Shown here: one piece after another, positions 26,810-37,476 of the stretch
Layout of the letters: every line of letters starts with the position of its first letter
Position numbering within the stretch: the first letter of the stretch is position 1
Assembly: GCF_027359395.1 (NCBI RefSeq)
Contig: NZ_CP114778.1
Span: 620,001 to 684,000, forward strand
Direction: 5' to 3'
Origin: Prochlorococcus marinus str. MIT 1013
GTDB taxonomy: Bacteria; Cyanobacteriota; Cyanobacteriia; PCC-6307; Cyanobiaceae
Length of the DNA: 64,000 nt
Position numbers and translations under genes: made by a program
Notes under the pieces: generated by a model
Told to the model about the DNA's origin: nothing
The model's database searches: none
What the model saw: only the letters and a program-made list of their open reading frames with translations

Positions 26810-26928
26810 TTTGGAGACTCAAGCATCACTATTTTGATACATTTCTAATTTAACTGACGGAAATCTTCTTTAAATTACTGCAACCCAGATAAAAGTCTGA
26901 CTACATTCAAGTTAATTGCTTCTGAACT

Positions 26929-27528
26929 CTGAGCGGCTTCACTAAACCATTATCTAAATTAATTGATCAGTTTGAGCAATTACCTGGTATCGGCCCCAGA
27001 ACTGCTCAAAGATTAGCTCTTCATATTTTACGTCAGCCAGAAGACAAAATAAGATTGTTTTCAGAAGCTCTAGTTAATGCGAAAAGTCAAGTAGGTCAAT
27101 GCAAGAAGTGTTTTCATTTAACTGCAGGAGAACTATGCGAAATTTGTTTAAACAAAGAAAGAAATCAAGATCTCATTTGCGTTGTTTCCGAGTCAAGAGA
27201 TTTACTTGCACTTGAGCGAACTCGCGAGTACAAAGGGATTTATCATGTTATTGGTGGACTGATTTCTCCTATGGATGGCATTGCACCAGAGATGCTTGAA
27301 ATATCAAGTCTTATCAGAAGAGTGGATAAAGAAAATATAAAAGAAGTCATACTTGCCTTAACTCCAAGTATTGAAGGGGATACTACGAGTCTTTATGTTG
27401 GCAGATTATTAAAACCTTTCACGAAAGTCACTCGTATTGCTTATGGACTTCCCGTTGGAAGTGAGTTGGAATATGCCGATGAGGTAACACTTTCGCGTGC
27501 TTTAGAAGGACGTAGAGATTTAGATTAA
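26929..27528 (+). CDS. recR: Recombination protein RecR
   Basis: RecR works with RecO and RecF in loading RecA on gapped DNA. The helix-hairpin-helix [12 protein letters not shown] is encoded from about 26980, before the first ATG, GTG or TTG in frame (27055). The frame is open back to a TGA at 26923, and CTG at 26929 gives 199 residues, the normal length. With that start the zinc cysteines fall at 58, 61, 70 and 73, almost exactly as in E. coli. The Toprim part has [13 protein letters not shown] and [14 protein letters not shown]. An ATT at 26962 is another possible start. Confidence 0.88.
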   Translation: MSGFTKPLSKLIDQFEQLPGIGPRTAQRLALHILRQPEDKIRLFSEALVNAKSQVGQCKKCFHLTAGELCEICLNKERNQDLICVVSESRDLLALERTREYKGIYHVIGGLISPMDGIAPEMLEISSLIRRVDKENIKEVILALTPSIEGDTTSLYVGRLLKPFTKVTRIAYGLPVGSELEYADEVTLSRALEGRRDLD

Positions 27529-27541
27529 TCATCAAACCAAA

Positions 27542-28474
27542 ATGACCACAACCACAAGAAAAACAACAAAATATAGTAGATTCCTTCCAGAAGAACGTTT
27601 GCCTAATTGGATCAAACCATCCATAGGGAACGCATCTCAACTAGAAAAAGTTCAAAAGCTAGTAAAGGAAAATAGATTACATACAATTTGTGAGGAAGGT
27701 AGATGTCCAAACAGAGGTGAATGTTACGCCGCTGGTACGGCTACTTTTTTATTAGGTGGCTCAATCTGTACAAGGAGCTGTGCATTCTGCCAAGTAGAGA
27801 AAGGAAAGTCACCCGAGAAAGTAAATCTTTTTGAAGCAGAAAAAGTTGCAAAGGCTGTTCAAGTCTTATCACTCAAGTATGTGGTACTAACCGCAGTCGC
27901 AAGAGATGATTTAGCTGATCACGGCGCAAGTCTATTCACGACAACAATGGAAGCAATTAGATCATTGAATCCTAGTGTCGCGATAGAGGTACTAACACCA
28001 GATTTCTGGGGTGGAAACAACAAGGACAATAACAAAAAACAAAGAGAGCGACTTAAGCTAGTTCTCTCGGCTGATCCTATTTGCTTCAACCATAATCTCG
28101 AGACTGTCAAGAGACTTCAAAGAGAAGTCAGGAGAGGAGCTACTTACGAACATTCTCTAAACCTTCTTAAATCTGCAAGGGAAATTGATCCAAAGATTCC
28201 TACAAAATCAGGAATAATGCTTGGACTAGGAGAAAAATTTCATGAAATAATTCAAACTCTTAAAGACCTAAGAGAAGTCGACTGCCAATATATAACTATC
28301 GGTCAATATTTACGACCTTCACTTGCTCATATTCCAGTTTCTCATTACTGGTCTCCTACAAAATTCAATGATTTTGCAGAAATAGCAAAGAGATTAGGTT
28401 TTAAAAAAGTAAACAGCGGTCCATTAGTAAGAAGCAGTTACCATGCGAATGACACCTTAGATTTAGTCTCCTAA
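27542..28474 (+). CDS. lipA: Lipoyl synthase
   Basis: 310 residues. This radical SAM enzyme inserts two sulfurs into octanoyl groups on lipoyl domains. The auxiliary cluster cysteines are C50, C55 and C61 ([12 protein letters not shown]) and the radical SAM cluster cysteines are C76, C80 and C83 (CTRSCAFC). A C-terminal [10 protein letters not shown] segment carries the conserved serine that ligates the auxiliary cluster. It starts 13 bases after recR. Cyanobacteria often keep two lipoyl synthases; only this one is in the window. Confidence 0.96.
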   Translation: MTTTTRKTTKYSRFLPEERLPNWIKPSIGNASQLEKVQKLVKENRLHTICEEGRCPNRGECYAAGTATFLLGGSICTRSCAFCQVEKGKSPEKVNLFEAEKVAKAVQVLSLKYVVLTAVARDDLADHGASLFTTTMEAIRSLNPSVAIEVLTPDFWGGNNKDNNKKQRERLKLVLSADPICFNHNLETVKRLQREVRRGATYEHSLNLLKSAREIDPKIPTKSGIMLGLGEKFHEIIQTLKDLREVDCQYITIGQYLRPSLAHIPVSHYWSPTKFNDFAEIAKRLGFKKVNSGPLVRSSYHANDTLDLVS

Positions 28475-28484
28475 AAAAATTTAA

Positions 28485-28985
28485 TTATTCCGACCAACTC
28501 CGATAACTTTTTTCAAGGACAGTCTCACAATCACCTACCATAAATGCACCTGCACCTCCCCATACAAGTCTCAAAGGCAGGTCCAAGGGAGAAGATCCAA
28601 CTGTACGCACACTATTAAATCCACGCCTACGAAAATAACGTTGCAAAATTTCATGTTGATTGTTCTCATCATAAATAGCCAATAATCTCGCACTTCGACA
28701 TGGAGTCTCTTCTAAAGTCCAAGCCATAGTTGCAGCCCAAATCAAATCACCTACTTTAGAATTGGCGTTCTTGCCAACCTTCATGGTATCAAGTTGAAGT
28801 CCTTTAGTATTTTGATACGCCCATCCTTTCATTTCACCCCATAATTGAATTTTATCATTACTAGTTAATTCACCAACAACCAGTCTAAAAGACCAAATAT
28901 TGAGAGGTCTCCTAACTTGTATTCGTAGCAACAAACCTCTATCAGATGCTTCTTTTTCTAATAGAGTTAAATTAGTTGTGGTCAT
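28485..28985 (-). CDS. Conserved hypothetical, GNAT-like C-terminus
   Basis: 166 residues from the ATG at 28985, which overlaps the trhO stop (ATGA); an ATG four codons earlier is also open, but the overlap decides for 28985. The segment PCRSARLLAIYDENNQHEIL, followed by RYFRRRGFNSVR, looks like the end of a GNAT acetyltransferase fold. The rest (VGDLIWAATMAW, LRLVWGGAGAFMVG) recalls a conserved cyanobacterial protein with no assigned role. It is translationally coupled to trhO. Enzyme activity is unproven. Confidence 0.65.
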   Translation of the reverse strand: MTTTNLTLLEKEASDRGLLLRIQVRRPLNIWSFRLVVGELTSNDKIQLWGEMKGWAYQNTKGLQLDTMKVGKNANSKVGDLIWAATMAWTLEETPCRSARLLAIYDENNQHEILQRYFRRRGFNSVRTVGSSPLDLPLRLVWGGAGAFMVGDCETVLEKSYRSWSE

Positions 28986-29941
28986 GAGACTGGCCATATA
29001 GAATTTTCAGGTAGACGTTCCATTATTTCATCAATTTGACGCTGTCTTTCTGCAAATCTTCCTCTATCACTATCTGTAAATTTATTCACACAAGCCTCAC
29101 ATTGTAAGCCTTTAATATAGGTTGGCTTTTTTAAATCCTCAGGGGAGATAGGCAGTCCACAAGCATGACACATCGTGTGTGAACCTGGTGAGAGGTCATG
29201 ATCTAAAGAGACACGTTGATCAAAAACAAAGCACTCACCTTCCCATAAACTCTTCTCAGGAGAAACATCTTCTAGATATTTCAGAATTCCACCTTCAAGA
29301 TGATGTACATCGGAAAAGCCTTCATCTATCAAATAAGAAGTAGCTTTTTCGCATCTTATGCCTCCCGTACAATACATCCCTATTTTCAAAGATGGATTCT
29401 CCTTGAATAAGGGTTTTAAATGCTTTTGAACCCATGCAGGAAATTCACGAAATGAGCTTGTGTGTGGATTTAGAGCTCCCGCAAAATTTCCAATTTTTAT
29501 TTCATACTCATTACGAGTATCAATAACTACACTATCAGGATCTTCTAGGAACTCATTCCATTCACAGCTTTTTATATATTTACCTACAGATTTAGCAGGA
29601 TTAACTTGTTTTAGCCCAATCGTGACAATTTCTTTTTTCTGACGAGCTTTAAAGCGTCTAAATGCCTGCTTTTCGGTCCAACTATATTTGACATTAATAT
29701 TCGATACCTTTAAAAGTTTCTCCAAGATTTCAATGAATTGAACTATCGCATTTTCAGTTCCACAAACCGTACCGTTAACACCTTCAGAAGCTAATAAAAT
29801 AGTGCCTTTTATTTCCTGATTCGTTGCTATCTTCGTTAGTTCTTCTTTGATTAAAAGAATTTCTTGATCAAAAATCGTTATAAACTTGTAAAACGCAGCA
29901 ACTTTATATTTGAATTTCTTGAGGCTATCCTCTGTTTTCAT
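28982..29941 (-). CDS. trhO: tRNA uridine-34 hydroxylase TrhO (rhodanese family)
   Basis: 319 residues. TrhO makes 5-hydroxyuridine at the wobble base of some tRNAs with oxygen. An N-terminal ferredoxin-like domain (about 10-110) leads to a rhodanese domain with catalytic Cys191 in the loop CTGGIRCEKA. The C-terminal extension has the paired cysteines MCHACGLP and QCEACVNKF typical of the former UPF0176 family. It lies six bases after bioB and overlaps the next gene by four bases, so the three form one operon. Confidence 0.93.
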   Translation of the reverse strand: MKTEDSLKKFKYKVAAFYKFITIFDQEILLIKEELTKIATNQEIKGTILLASEGVNGTVCGTENAIVQFIEILEKLLKVSNINVKYSWTEKQAFRRFKARQKKEIVTIGLKQVNPAKSVGKYIKSCEWNEFLEDPDSVVIDTRNEYEIKIGNFAGALNPHTSSFREFPAWVQKHLKPLFKENPSLKIGMYCTGGIRCEKATSYLIDEGFSDVHHLEGGILKYLEDVSPEKSLWEGECFVFDQRVSLDHDLSPGSHTMCHACGLPISPEDLKKPTYIKGLQCEACVNKFTDSDRGRFAERQRQIDEIMERLPENSIWPVS

Positions 29942-29947
29942 AACTAC

Positions 29948-30991
29948 TTATTCTTGTGAGAAATTGGCAGCAATTCCAGCATCCGCTAAAAGTTTACGGT
30001 CTGCCTCCACCTCCGGATTACTTGTTGTCAAAAGTGTATCTCCGTAAAATATAGAATCAGCGCCAGATTGTAGACATAGTATCTGAGCTTCCCTACCTAA
30101 TTGTTGTCTTCCTGCGCTAAGTCTTATTCGACTTCTAGGCATAATGATCCTTGCTGTTGCGACCATACGAACCATCTCTAATGGGTCAATAGAAGACAAA
30201 TCCTCCATGGGTGTCCCCTCCACTGCAACCAACGCATTAATAGGTACACTCTCAGGATGTGGATCTAAATTTGCTAAAACTTTGAGTAAAGATGCTCTAT
30301 CGGAAACAGATTCGCCCATGCCAATAATGCCACCACAGCACACTGTAATTCCAGCCATACGTACTCTTCTCAATGTTTCAAGTCGATCTTGATATGTTCT
30401 TGTTGAAATAATATTGGAATAATGTTCAGGACTAGTATCTAAATTGTGGTTATAGGCTGTTAAACCTGCTTCTGCCAATCTAGAGGCTTGAGAATCAGTA
30501 ATCATTCCAGCCGTAACACATGCCTCAAGGCCAAGTTCTCTAACACCTCTGACCATCTCAAGCATTGAATCGAATGCGTTTCCATCTTTGATCTCACGCC
30601 AAGCCCAACCCATACAAAATCTATCTGCTCCTGCATCTTTAGCCGCTCTTGCTCTCTCAAGAACTGACTCAACTTGGAGTACAGGATTTGGCTGAACCGT
30701 TGTTTCGTTGTGTACGGACTGGGGACAGTATGCACAGTCTTCTGAACATCCACCCGTCTTAACACTAAGAAGGGAAGCAAGTTGAACTTTATAACCTGGA
30801 TTATAAGACCTATGAACTATTTGAGCTCTCCACAACAAATCCATTAATGGCAACTCAAGTATCTCTTTGATTTCCTCTAAAGACCAATCATGTCTAATAT
30901 CACCCCCTTTAATGGAATTAAAATCTAGATATGATTCATTTTTGAAAGTGAATTTATTAGATTCCTGAATATTAGGATTAATCAGAGTCAT
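29948..30991 (-). CDS. bioB: Biotin synthase
   Basis: 347 residues. This radical SAM enzyme converts dethiobiotin to biotin. The SAM cluster cysteines are C82, C86 and C89 (CSEDCAYC). Other hallmarks are [28 protein letters not shown]-like [27 protein letters not shown], and [11 protein letters not shown]. The N-terminal 30 residues are a variable extension. It is separated from uppS by 93 bases, enough for its own promoter, and is followed at once by trhO. Confidence 0.96.
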   Translation of the reverse strand: MTLINPNIQESNKFTFKNESYLDFNSIKGGDIRHDWSLEEIKEILELPLMDLLWRAQIVHRSYNPGYKVQLASLLSVKTGGCSEDCAYCPQSVHNETTVQPNPVLQVESVLERARAAKDAGADRFCMGWAWREIKDGNAFDSMLEMVRGVRELGLEACVTAGMITDSQASRLAEAGLTAYNHNLDTSPEHYSNIISTRTYQDRLETLRRVRMAGITVCCGGIIGMGESVSDRASLLKVLANLDPHPESVPINALVAVEGTPMEDLSSIDPLEMVRMVATARIIMPRSRIRLSAGRQQLGREAQILCLQSGADSIFYGDTLLTTSNPEVEADRKLLADAGIAANFSQE

Positions 30992-31084
30992 AAAAGAGTT
31001 TGAATATAAAGAATTTATTTGCTATTTAGTTTTAGCTGATAATCTATAAAAAATCATAGAACTCAAGATAATCAATTATTTTAG

Positions 31085-31855
31085 TTATACACCTCCAAAT
31101 CTCCTTCTTCTAGATTGATAGTCAAGTAATGCCTTAGCAAGTGTATCAGAATTAAAATCAGGCCATAATACATCGGTGATGTGAATCTCAGCATAAGCTA
31201 ATTGCCACAAAAGAAAATTACTTATTCTTTTTTCACCACTAGTTCTAATCAATAAGTCTGGATCGACCTCACTAGCTGTAAATAATTCAGAAGCAAATAC
31301 ATTTTCATCTATCAAAGAAGGATCTAATTCCCCTTTAACCGAACGTTCTGCCAACTTTTGAGCAGCTCGTACTAATTCCCTTCGTCCCCCATAATTAGTA
31401 CAAACATTAAAATGAATACCCTTATTATCTGAAGTTGATTCAACCGACTCTTTTATTAAGTCCTTTAATGCAATAGGTAATGGGTCAAGATCACCCAAGA
31501 AATTAATTTTAACTTCTTCGAGTTTTAAATTAGTCAATTCACGCTTAAGAACACTTTCAAAAAGTGTCATTAAGAAATTTACTTCTTCACTAGGTCTTGA
31601 CCAATTTTCAGTTGAGAAGGCATAAACAGTTAATGCTCCTATTCCCCAATTACTACATAAATGCAAAGTAGTTTTTAGAGCCTCAACACCAGCTGTATGT
31701 CCAATAGTTCTTGGCAAACCCCTTGCTTTTGCCCACCTACCATTTCCATCCATAATTACCGCAATGTGATCAGGCATACGAAGACGATCCAAATCTTTAG
31801 GTAATGGGGATACCTTTCTAGAATTATCAGTGCTTATTACAGAAGGGTAAGTCAA
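31085..31855 (-). CDS. uppS: Isoprenyl transferase (undecaprenyl diphosphate synthase)
   Basis: 256 residues. It builds the cis-polyprenyl carrier lipid for cell-wall synthesis. The catalytic Asp36 lies in [16 protein letters not shown]. Other conserved blocks are [34 protein letters not shown] and [19 protein letters not shown]. The start is TTG at 31855, overlapping the cdaA stop as TTGA, which implies translational coupling. Pairing with cdaA is common in bacteria and ties c-di-AMP signalling to envelope synthesis. Confidence 0.95.
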   Translation of the reverse strand: MTYPSVISTDNSRKVSPLPKDLDRLRMPDHIAVIMDGNGRWAKARGLPRTIGHTAGVEALKTTLHLCSNWGIGALTVYAFSTENWSRPSEEVNFLMTLFESVLKRELTNLKLEEVKINFLGDLDPLPIALKDLIKESVESTSDNKGIHFNVCTNYGGRRELVRAAQKLAERSVKGELDPSLIDENVFASELFTASEVDPDLLIRTSGEKRISNFLLWQLAYAEIHITDVLWPDFNSDTLAKALLDYQSRRRRFGGV

Positions 31856-32754
31856 TTCAAAGACTCCTTGCTGTCATTATTTTTCCCAAGATTAACTCTT
31901 GATTGAGCAACTTTAGTCTCAATATTAGAGGAAGTTGTTTTCAATGAAGAATTAATGCTGGTGGACTTAGATCCAGATGCATTTGAAGGATCCAACAATT
32001 CTTTCAAAAGGTCAAGTAATCGACTGCTTGTAATTGGTCTTTCGAGTCGTCCTTGACTAGCTAAGGATAAGGTCCCTGATTCTTCTGAAACCACTACACA
32101 AATACATCGATCAAATCGTTCAGTTATCCCGAGGGCTGCCAAATGCCTTGTTCCGTATCTACTGATTCCTTGTCTTGAAAGAGGCAAAATAACCCCTGCT
32201 GAAATAATTCTATTTCCCTTTACCAAAACAGCTCCATCATGTAGAGGGGTATCAGCTGCAAAAAGATTTAGTAACAATTCAGACGATAGTTGAGCATCAA
32301 TTGGAACCCCAGGAAATAAGAAATCTTCAGGGCGTAAGTCACTGCCCATATCAACAACAATTAATGCTCCTTTTCTATTTTGTGATAAGCGACCTGCAGC
32401 TTCAGTTAATTGAGCAAAAGTATTAGAACTTGCCCTGAATTCTTTTTGAGTATTTCCAAGAATTACAGCCAATCTTCCAGTGCCTAATAATTCCATTAAT
32501 CTCCTTAATTCTCCTTGCCATAAAATTGCTAAAGATAATGAGCAAGCTAAAACCAAGGCATCAACAAGTTTTGAAGTAATTGGTAAATTTGCAAACCTTT
32601 GAACAAACCAAGCTAGTGAAACTAAAAATAGATAACCCCTTAAAAGCCATAATGTCCTTTGTTCTTTAACTCTTGTAAAAAGAAGCACTCCAAGAGAAGA
32701 AGCAAACAATACATCTAGGAGAACACGCAAGTTTATAAGCCACCAGAAATTCAC
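31852..32754 (-). CDS. cdaA: Diadenylate cyclase CdaA (c-di-AMP synthase)
   Basis: 300 residues, GTG start. Three N-terminal membrane helices (about 8-80) precede the DAC domain. The catalytic DGA motif is at 173-175 (LHDGAVLV). The second motif, usually RHR, reads RHL at 203-205 ([10 protein letters not shown]). A Ser/Asn-rich tail of about 45 residues follows after residue 255. The enzyme makes c-di-AMP from two ATP and would act at the cytoplasmic membrane. It lies 29 bases after lysA and overlaps uppS by four bases. Confidence 0.93.
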   Translation of the reverse strand: MNFWWLINLRVLLDVLFASSLGVLLFTRVKEQRTLWLLRGYLFLVSLAWFVQRFANLPITSKLVDALVLACSLSLAILWQGELRRLMELLGTGRLAVILGNTQKEFRASSNTFAQLTEAAGRLSQNRKGALIVVDMGSDLRPEDFLFPGVPIDAQLSSELLLNLFAADTPLHDGAVLVKGNRIISAGVILPLSRQGISRYGTRHLAALGITERFDRCICVVVSEESGTLSLASQGRLERPITSSRLLDLLKELLDPSNASGSKSTSINSSLKTTSSNIETKVAQSRVNLGKNNDSKESLN

Positions 32755-32783
32755 TCCTACACCCCAACGTTATTTCAACTTAC

Positions 32784-34148
32784 CTAATATTTGGCAATAA
32801 AGCGATCAGGTAATACATCTAATTGCAATAGATCTTCAGGAAGTTCTCGCCTTTGAGTCATCACGGCCGAACCTTTCCAAACCATAATTGTTGCAGGCCT
32901 AGGTATTCTGTTGTAGTTGGAACTCATTGAATAGTTGTATGCGCCTGTTCCAAACACGGCAAGAAAATCTCCACTTTCACAAGAAGGCAGAAGAAAATCT
33001 TTCAATAAAACATCTCCAGACTCACAATGTTTACCGGCGATGGTAACTTTTTCAAAATTAGTATTTAATGGTTTATCTACTAAACACGCACTATAAAGAG
33101 ACTGATAAGTTATGGGACGAGGATTATCGCTCATCCCGCCATCAACAGATAAATAAGTTCTAACACCAGGAACAACTTTTTTAGCTCCAATTTTGTAAAT
33201 AGTGAGTCCCGAATTAGCGACAAGAGATCTGCCAGGTTCACACATCAATCTTGGCAAATCTAAATTTCTTTCCTTACAAGCCTGAACAACAGCATTAGAA
33301 ATAACTTCAACCCATTTTTCAATAGAGGGAGGATTATCTTCTTGAGCATATTTAATCCCTAGACCGCCTCCTAAATTCAGATCAGTTATTGGATGACCAA
33401 TTTCCTGAGCAAGCTTTAAAGCATCAGCCATAACACCAGCAAGATCGATATGTGGTTGAACCTCAAAAATTTGAGATCCTATATGTGCATGTAAACCAGT
33501 CACATTTGCCCAGTTATATGTTTTTAATTCTTCTAAAACTGACTGAAGATCATCGGGATCAAAACCAAACTTGCTATCTAAATGTCCAGTCCTTATGTAT
33601 TCATGAGTATGGCATTCTATGCCAGGAGTAAACCTCAACATTAACTTTGCTGGCTTCTTATTAGAGGCAATATTTTTTAGCAGCTCAATATCGTGATGAT
33701 TATCTAAAACAATCGTCACGTTATTTTTATAGGCAAAATTCAATTCATCATGTGATTTATTATTTCCATGAAAAACAATATTTTCCCCTTTCACACCACC
33801 CTTGAAGGCAGTAAGTAATTCACCTTCTGATACTGCATCAAGACCAAAACCCTCAGAAGCAATAACTGCACAAATAGCTAATGAGCTATTTGCTTTTGAT
33901 GCATATAGAGGCAGTGATTCTCCTGGATAATGTTTTTTTAAAGAAGAAATATAAGTTTTGCATGAAGTCCTAAGTGATAACTCATCAAGAACATAAAGAG
34001 GCGTTCCATATGTTTTTGCGAGTTCACTAAGTTGACATCCCCCAACAACTAATTTTTTATTCTCATTAATTTCTGAAGAAACAGGAGCTATATTTCGATT
34101 TGGACTATCTATATCCACATTGGGTTCAAAAGCCTTTGATCCGTGCAT
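32784..34148 (-). CDS. lysA: Diaminopimelate decarboxylase
   Basis: 454 residues. It performs the last step of lysine synthesis, decarboxylating meso-diaminopimelate with PLP. The PLP lysine is in LYASKANSSL, the GGGLGIKY phosphate-binding loop is present, HIGSQIFE and EPGRSLVANSG are typical, and CESGDVL carries the substrate-contacting Cys. ATG start at 34148. It diverges from rimI across 96 bases and begins the minus-strand run lysA-cdaA-uppS. Confidence 0.96.
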   Translation of the reverse strand: MHGSKAFEPNVDIDSPNRNIAPVSSEINENKKLVVGGCQLSELAKTYGTPLYVLDELSLRTSCKTYISSLKKHYPGESLPLYASKANSSLAICAVIASEGFGLDAVSEGELLTAFKGGVKGENIVFHGNNKSHDELNFAYKNNVTIVLDNHHDIELLKNIASNKKPAKLMLRFTPGIECHTHEYIRTGHLDSKFGFDPDDLQSVLEELKTYNWANVTGLHAHIGSQIFEVQPHIDLAGVMADALKLAQEIGHPITDLNLGGGLGIKYAQEDNPPSIEKWVEVISNAVVQACKERNLDLPRLMCEPGRSLVANSGLTIYKIGAKKVVPGVRTYLSVDGGMSDNPRPITYQSLYSACLVDKPLNTNFEKVTIAGKHCESGDVLLKDFLLPSCESGDFLAVFGTGAYNYSMSSNYNRIPRPATIMVWKGSAVMTQRRELPEDLLQLDVLPDRFIAKY

Positions 34149-34244
34149 TGAAAATTTTACTTTAATATTTAGCTAATCTAAAGATCAATCAACCAATTAG
34201 TATTCTTTTTAAGAGAAGAGGTATTAATTAATTAATAGTTAGAT

Positions 34245-34700
34245 ATGAATCTCACGATAATTCAACTTGGGATAATGCATTTAAATGATTGCGTGGATCT
34301 AGACCAAAAAGCATTAAATGGTCTTTGGTCAAAATCTCAATGGGAAAAAGAACTCACTGACCCTAAAAGAATTTGTCTTGGAATAATAGAGTTGGAAACC
34401 AAAAAACTTTTAGGACTAAGTGCCGCTTGGTTAGTAATAGACGAATTACAAATAACTTTTATAGCTGTTCATCCTTTGTATCAAAGGAAAGGACTAGGAA
34501 AATTTCTCTTGTCAGACTTAATCAAACGTTCAAAATTACTTAAAACAAATTACATTCATTTAGAAGTTAAAGACAATAACGAGTCAGCTAAAGCTTTTTA
34601 CAAAATCATGGGCTTCAAAACAGTAGGATTCAGATCTAATTTTTATAAAGATGGAAGTGATGCTCTTATTCTCAATAAAGAAATTAACAACAAATCATAA
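34245..34700 (+). CDS. rimI: Ribosomal-protein-alanine N-acetyltransferase (RimI-like)
   Basis: 151 residues, a single GNAT domain. The acetyl-CoA loop is VHPLYQRKGLGKFLL (Q/R-x-x-G-x-G/A type). The C-terminal block LEVKDNNESAKAFYKIMGFK, followed by a conserved Tyr in FYKDGSDALIL, matches RimI. RimI acetylates the N-terminus of ribosomal protein bS18, though related GNAT proteins have other targets. It lies between lysA (divergent) and clpC (188 bases downstream). Confidence 0.85.
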   Translation: MNLTIIQLGIMHLNDCVDLDQKALNGLWSKSQWEKELTDPKRICLGIIELETKKLLGLSAAWLVIDELQITFIAVHPLYQRKGLGKFLLSDLIKRSKLLKTNYIHLEVKDNNESAKAFYKIMGFKTVGFRSNFYKDGSDALILNKEINNKS

Positions 34701-34810
34701 AATCAATAATTAAGTACGGTTTACCGAAATCCAAAAACAAAAAATAGGCGGTTCATTGCATCAATTAATACTTTTAATTATTTTTCAACGAACAATTAAT
34801 ATTTACCCTT

Positions 34811-34869
34811 TATAAAAAAAAGCCTAACCGTACACATTTCACACTTAACCCTGATAAATTAGGTGAAAT
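34811..34869 (+). promoter_or_regulatory. clpC promoter and leader hairpin
   Basis: TATAAA at 34811-34816 is a likely -10 box about 75 bases before clpC. A hairpin with arms ATTTCAC (34836-34842) and GTGAAAT (34863-34869) and a 20-base loop ends 19 bases before the ATG. The hairpin is modest and could be chance in AT-rich DNA. Confidence 0.35.
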
Positions 34870-34888
34870 AGTTAAAGGCAAAAGCTAA

Positions 34889-37456
34889 ATGTTTGAGAGG
34901 TTTACAGAAAAGGCTATAAAAGTGATCATGCTTGCTCAAGAAGAGGCGAGACGCCTTGGGCATAATTTTGTTGGCACAGAGCAAATCCTTTTGGGATTAA
35001 TAGGAGAAGGCACTGGTGTGGCGGCTAAAGTCCTAAAATCAATGGGTGTTAACCTAAAAGATTCACGGGTAGAAGTTGAAAAAATAATAGGAAGAGGTTC
35101 AGGATTTGTTGCTGTAGAAATCCCCTTTACACCAAGAGCAAAAAGAGTACTTGAACTATCGTTAGAAGAAGCTCGTCAACTAGGTCATAATTACATTGGC
35201 ACCGAACATCTATTACTAGGACTCATTAGAGAAGGCGAAGGAGTTGCTGCAAGAGTTCTTGAAAATTTAGGTGTTGATCTAACAAAAGTCAGGACACAAG
35301 TTGTCCGAATGCTTGGTGAAACAGCCGAAGTTACAACAGGTTCAGGATCTTCAAAAGGTTCAGCGAAAACAGCAACACTTGACGAATTTGGTACAAACCT
35401 TACGCAGTTAGCTAGTGAATCCAAGCTTGACCCTGTAGTGGGAAGACATTCTGAGATTGATCGAGTAATTCAAATTTTAGGAAGACGAACAAAAAACAAT
35501 CCCGTTTTAATAGGAGAACCAGGGGTGGGAAAAACAGCCATTGCTGAAGGTCTTGCTCAGAGAATTCAACAAGGAAATATTCCTGACATCCTTGAAGAAA
35601 AAAGAGTATTAACTCTTGATATCGGTTTACTTGTAGCTGGAACTAAATACAGGGGTGAATTTGAAGAAAGATTAAAAAAAATAATGGAAGAAATTAAATC
35701 TGCTGGGAACGTAATTCTAGTTATTGATGAAGTTCATACATTAATTGGAGCAGGAGCTGCAGAGGGTGCAATTGACGCTGCAAATATATTAAAACCAGCT
35801 TTGGCTAGAGGAGAACTTCAATGTATTGGAGCTACAACTCTAGATGAATATCGCAAGCATATTGAAAGGGATGCGGCATTAGAGAGAAGATTCCAACCTG
35901 TAATGATTGGAGAACCTTCAATCAAAGATACAATTGAAATTCTTAAAGGACTAAGAGAGAGATATGAGCAACATCACAGATTAAAGATTACTGATGAAGC
36001 TTTAGACGCTGCTGCAAATCTTGGGGATAGGTATATATCGGATCGTTTTTTACCTGATAAAGCTATAGACCTAATAGATGAAGCAGGTAGCCGGGTTAGA
36101 TTACTCAACTCGAAATTACCTCCTGAAGCGAAAGAAGTTGACAAAGAATTAAGGAAAATACAAAAGAGTAAAGAAGAAGCTGTAAGAGAACAAAATTTCA
36201 CACAAGCAGGAGAACTCAGAGAAAAAGAAGTTGAACTTAGAGATAAGATAAGAAATCTTTTGCAAAACATAAGACAAAAACCAGCTTCAAATGAGAATCC
36301 AGAAACTAATAATATTTCAGATAAAAATGCTGAAGATTCTAACCAAGGTATTTCTCAGGATGATGAATTAAAAGTTTCTCAACCTATTGTTAACGAAGAA
36401 GATATAGCTCATATTGTTGCTTCATGGACTGGAGTTCCTGTTCAGAAATTAACTGAAAGTGAATCAGTCAAACTTCTAAACATGGAAGAAACCTTGCATC
36501 AAAGATTGATTGGTCAAGATGAAGCTGTAAAAGCTGTTTCAAAAGCAATTAGGAGAGCAAGAGTAGGTCTAAAAAATCCAAACAGACCAATTGCAAGCTT
36601 TATTTTTTCTGGTCCAACTGGAGTTGGAAAAACTGAACTTACAAAAGCTTTAGCGTCCTATTTCTTTGGTAGTGAAGAAGCAATGATTCGTCTAGACATG
36701 TCTGAATTTATGGAAAGACATACTGTTAGTAAATTAATAGGATCTCCTCCTGGTTATGTAGGTTTCAATGAAGGTGGACAACTAACAGAAGCTGTCAGAA
36801 GAAGACCCTATACAGTTGTGTTGTTCGATGAAATAGAAAAAGCCCATCCAGATGTATTCAATCTTCTTCTTCAATTACTGGAGGAAGGAAGATTAACAGA
36901 TTCAAAAGGAAGAACTGTTGATTTCAAAAACACTTTAATAATAATGACTTCTAATATTGGGTCTAAAGTTATAGAGAAAGGTGGCGGTGGCTTGGGATTT
37001 GAATTCTCAGGTGAAAATTTAGAAGATACTCAATATAATCGAATTAAATCATTAGTAAATGAAGAACTAAAGCAATACTTCCGTCCTGAATTCCTCAATA
37101 GATTAGATGAAATAATTGTATTCAGACAACTCTCCAGAGACGAAGTAAAAGACATCGCAGAAATAATGTTGAAAGAAGTATTCTTGAGAATAAAAGACAA
37201 AGGTATATCATTGACTGTTTCAGAGGATTTCAAGGAAAGATTAGTTGAAGAAGGATACAATCCTTCCTATGGGGCAAGACCTTTGAGAAGAGCGGTAATG
37301 AGGTTATTGGAAGATAGCCTTGCTGAAGAAGTTTTATCTGGAAGAATAAAAGACGGAGACAAAGCCGAGGTGGATATTGATGAAAGTAAAAAAGTAATTG
37401 TTAAACATCTTGGGAAAGATAGTTCCAAACAAGAATTAGCAAAAGCCGCTGTTTAA
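34889..37456 (+). CDS. clpC: Clp protease ATPase subunit ClpC
   Basis: 855 residues. It is the Hsp100 chaperone that unfolds substrates for ClpP-type proteases. Two N-terminal Clp repeats (about 1-150) precede AAA domain 1 with Walker [13 protein letters not shown] coiled segment ([19 protein letters not shown], about 425-445) marks ClpC rather than ClpA or ClpB. AAA domain 2 has [14 protein letters not shown] and the conserved [20 protein letters not shown] roughly 30-residue Asn/Ser/Asp-rich insert follows the UVR motif (about 468-500). It probably has its own promoter. Confidence 0.97.
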   Translation: MFERFTEKAIKVIMLAQEEARRLGHNFVGTEQILLGLIGEGTGVAAKVLKSMGVNLKDSRVEVEKIIGRGSGFVAVEIPFTPRAKRVLELSLEEARQLGHNYIGTEHLLLGLIREGEGVAARVLENLGVDLTKVRTQVVRMLGETAEVTTGSGSSKGSAKTATLDEFGTNLTQLASESKLDPVVGRHSEIDRVIQILGRRTKNNPVLIGEPGVGKTAIAEGLAQRIQQGNIPDILEEKRVLTLDIGLLVAGTKYRGEFEERLKKIMEEIKSAGNVILVIDEVHTLIGAGAAEGAIDAANILKPALARGELQCIGATTLDEYRKHIERDAALERRFQPVMIGEPSIKDTIEILKGLRERYEQHHRLKITDEALDAAANLGDRYISDRFLPDKAIDLIDEAGSRVRLLNSKLPPEAKEVDKELRKIQKSKEEAVREQNFTQAGELREKEVELRDKIRNLLQNIRQKPASNENPETNNISDKNAEDSNQGISQDDELKVSQPIVNEEDIAHIVASWTGVPVQKLTESESVKLLNMEETLHQRLIGQDEAVKAVSKAIRRARVGLKNPNRPIASFIFSGPTGVGKTELTKALASYFFGSEEAMIRLDMSEFMERHTVSKLIGSPPGYVGFNEGGQLTEAVRRRPYTVVLFDEIEKAHPDVFNLLLQLLEEGRLTDSKGRTVDFKNTLIIMTSNIGSKVIEKGGGGLGFEFSGENLEDTQYNRIKSLVNEELKQYFRPEFLNRLDEIIVFRQLSRDEVKDIAEIMLKEVFLRIKDKGISLTVSEDFKERLVEEGYNPSYGARPLRRAVMRLLEDSLAEEVLSGRIKDGDKAEVDIDESKKVIVKHLGKDSSKQELAKAAV

Positions 37457-37476
37457 CTTTTAGATTGAACAGTTAC

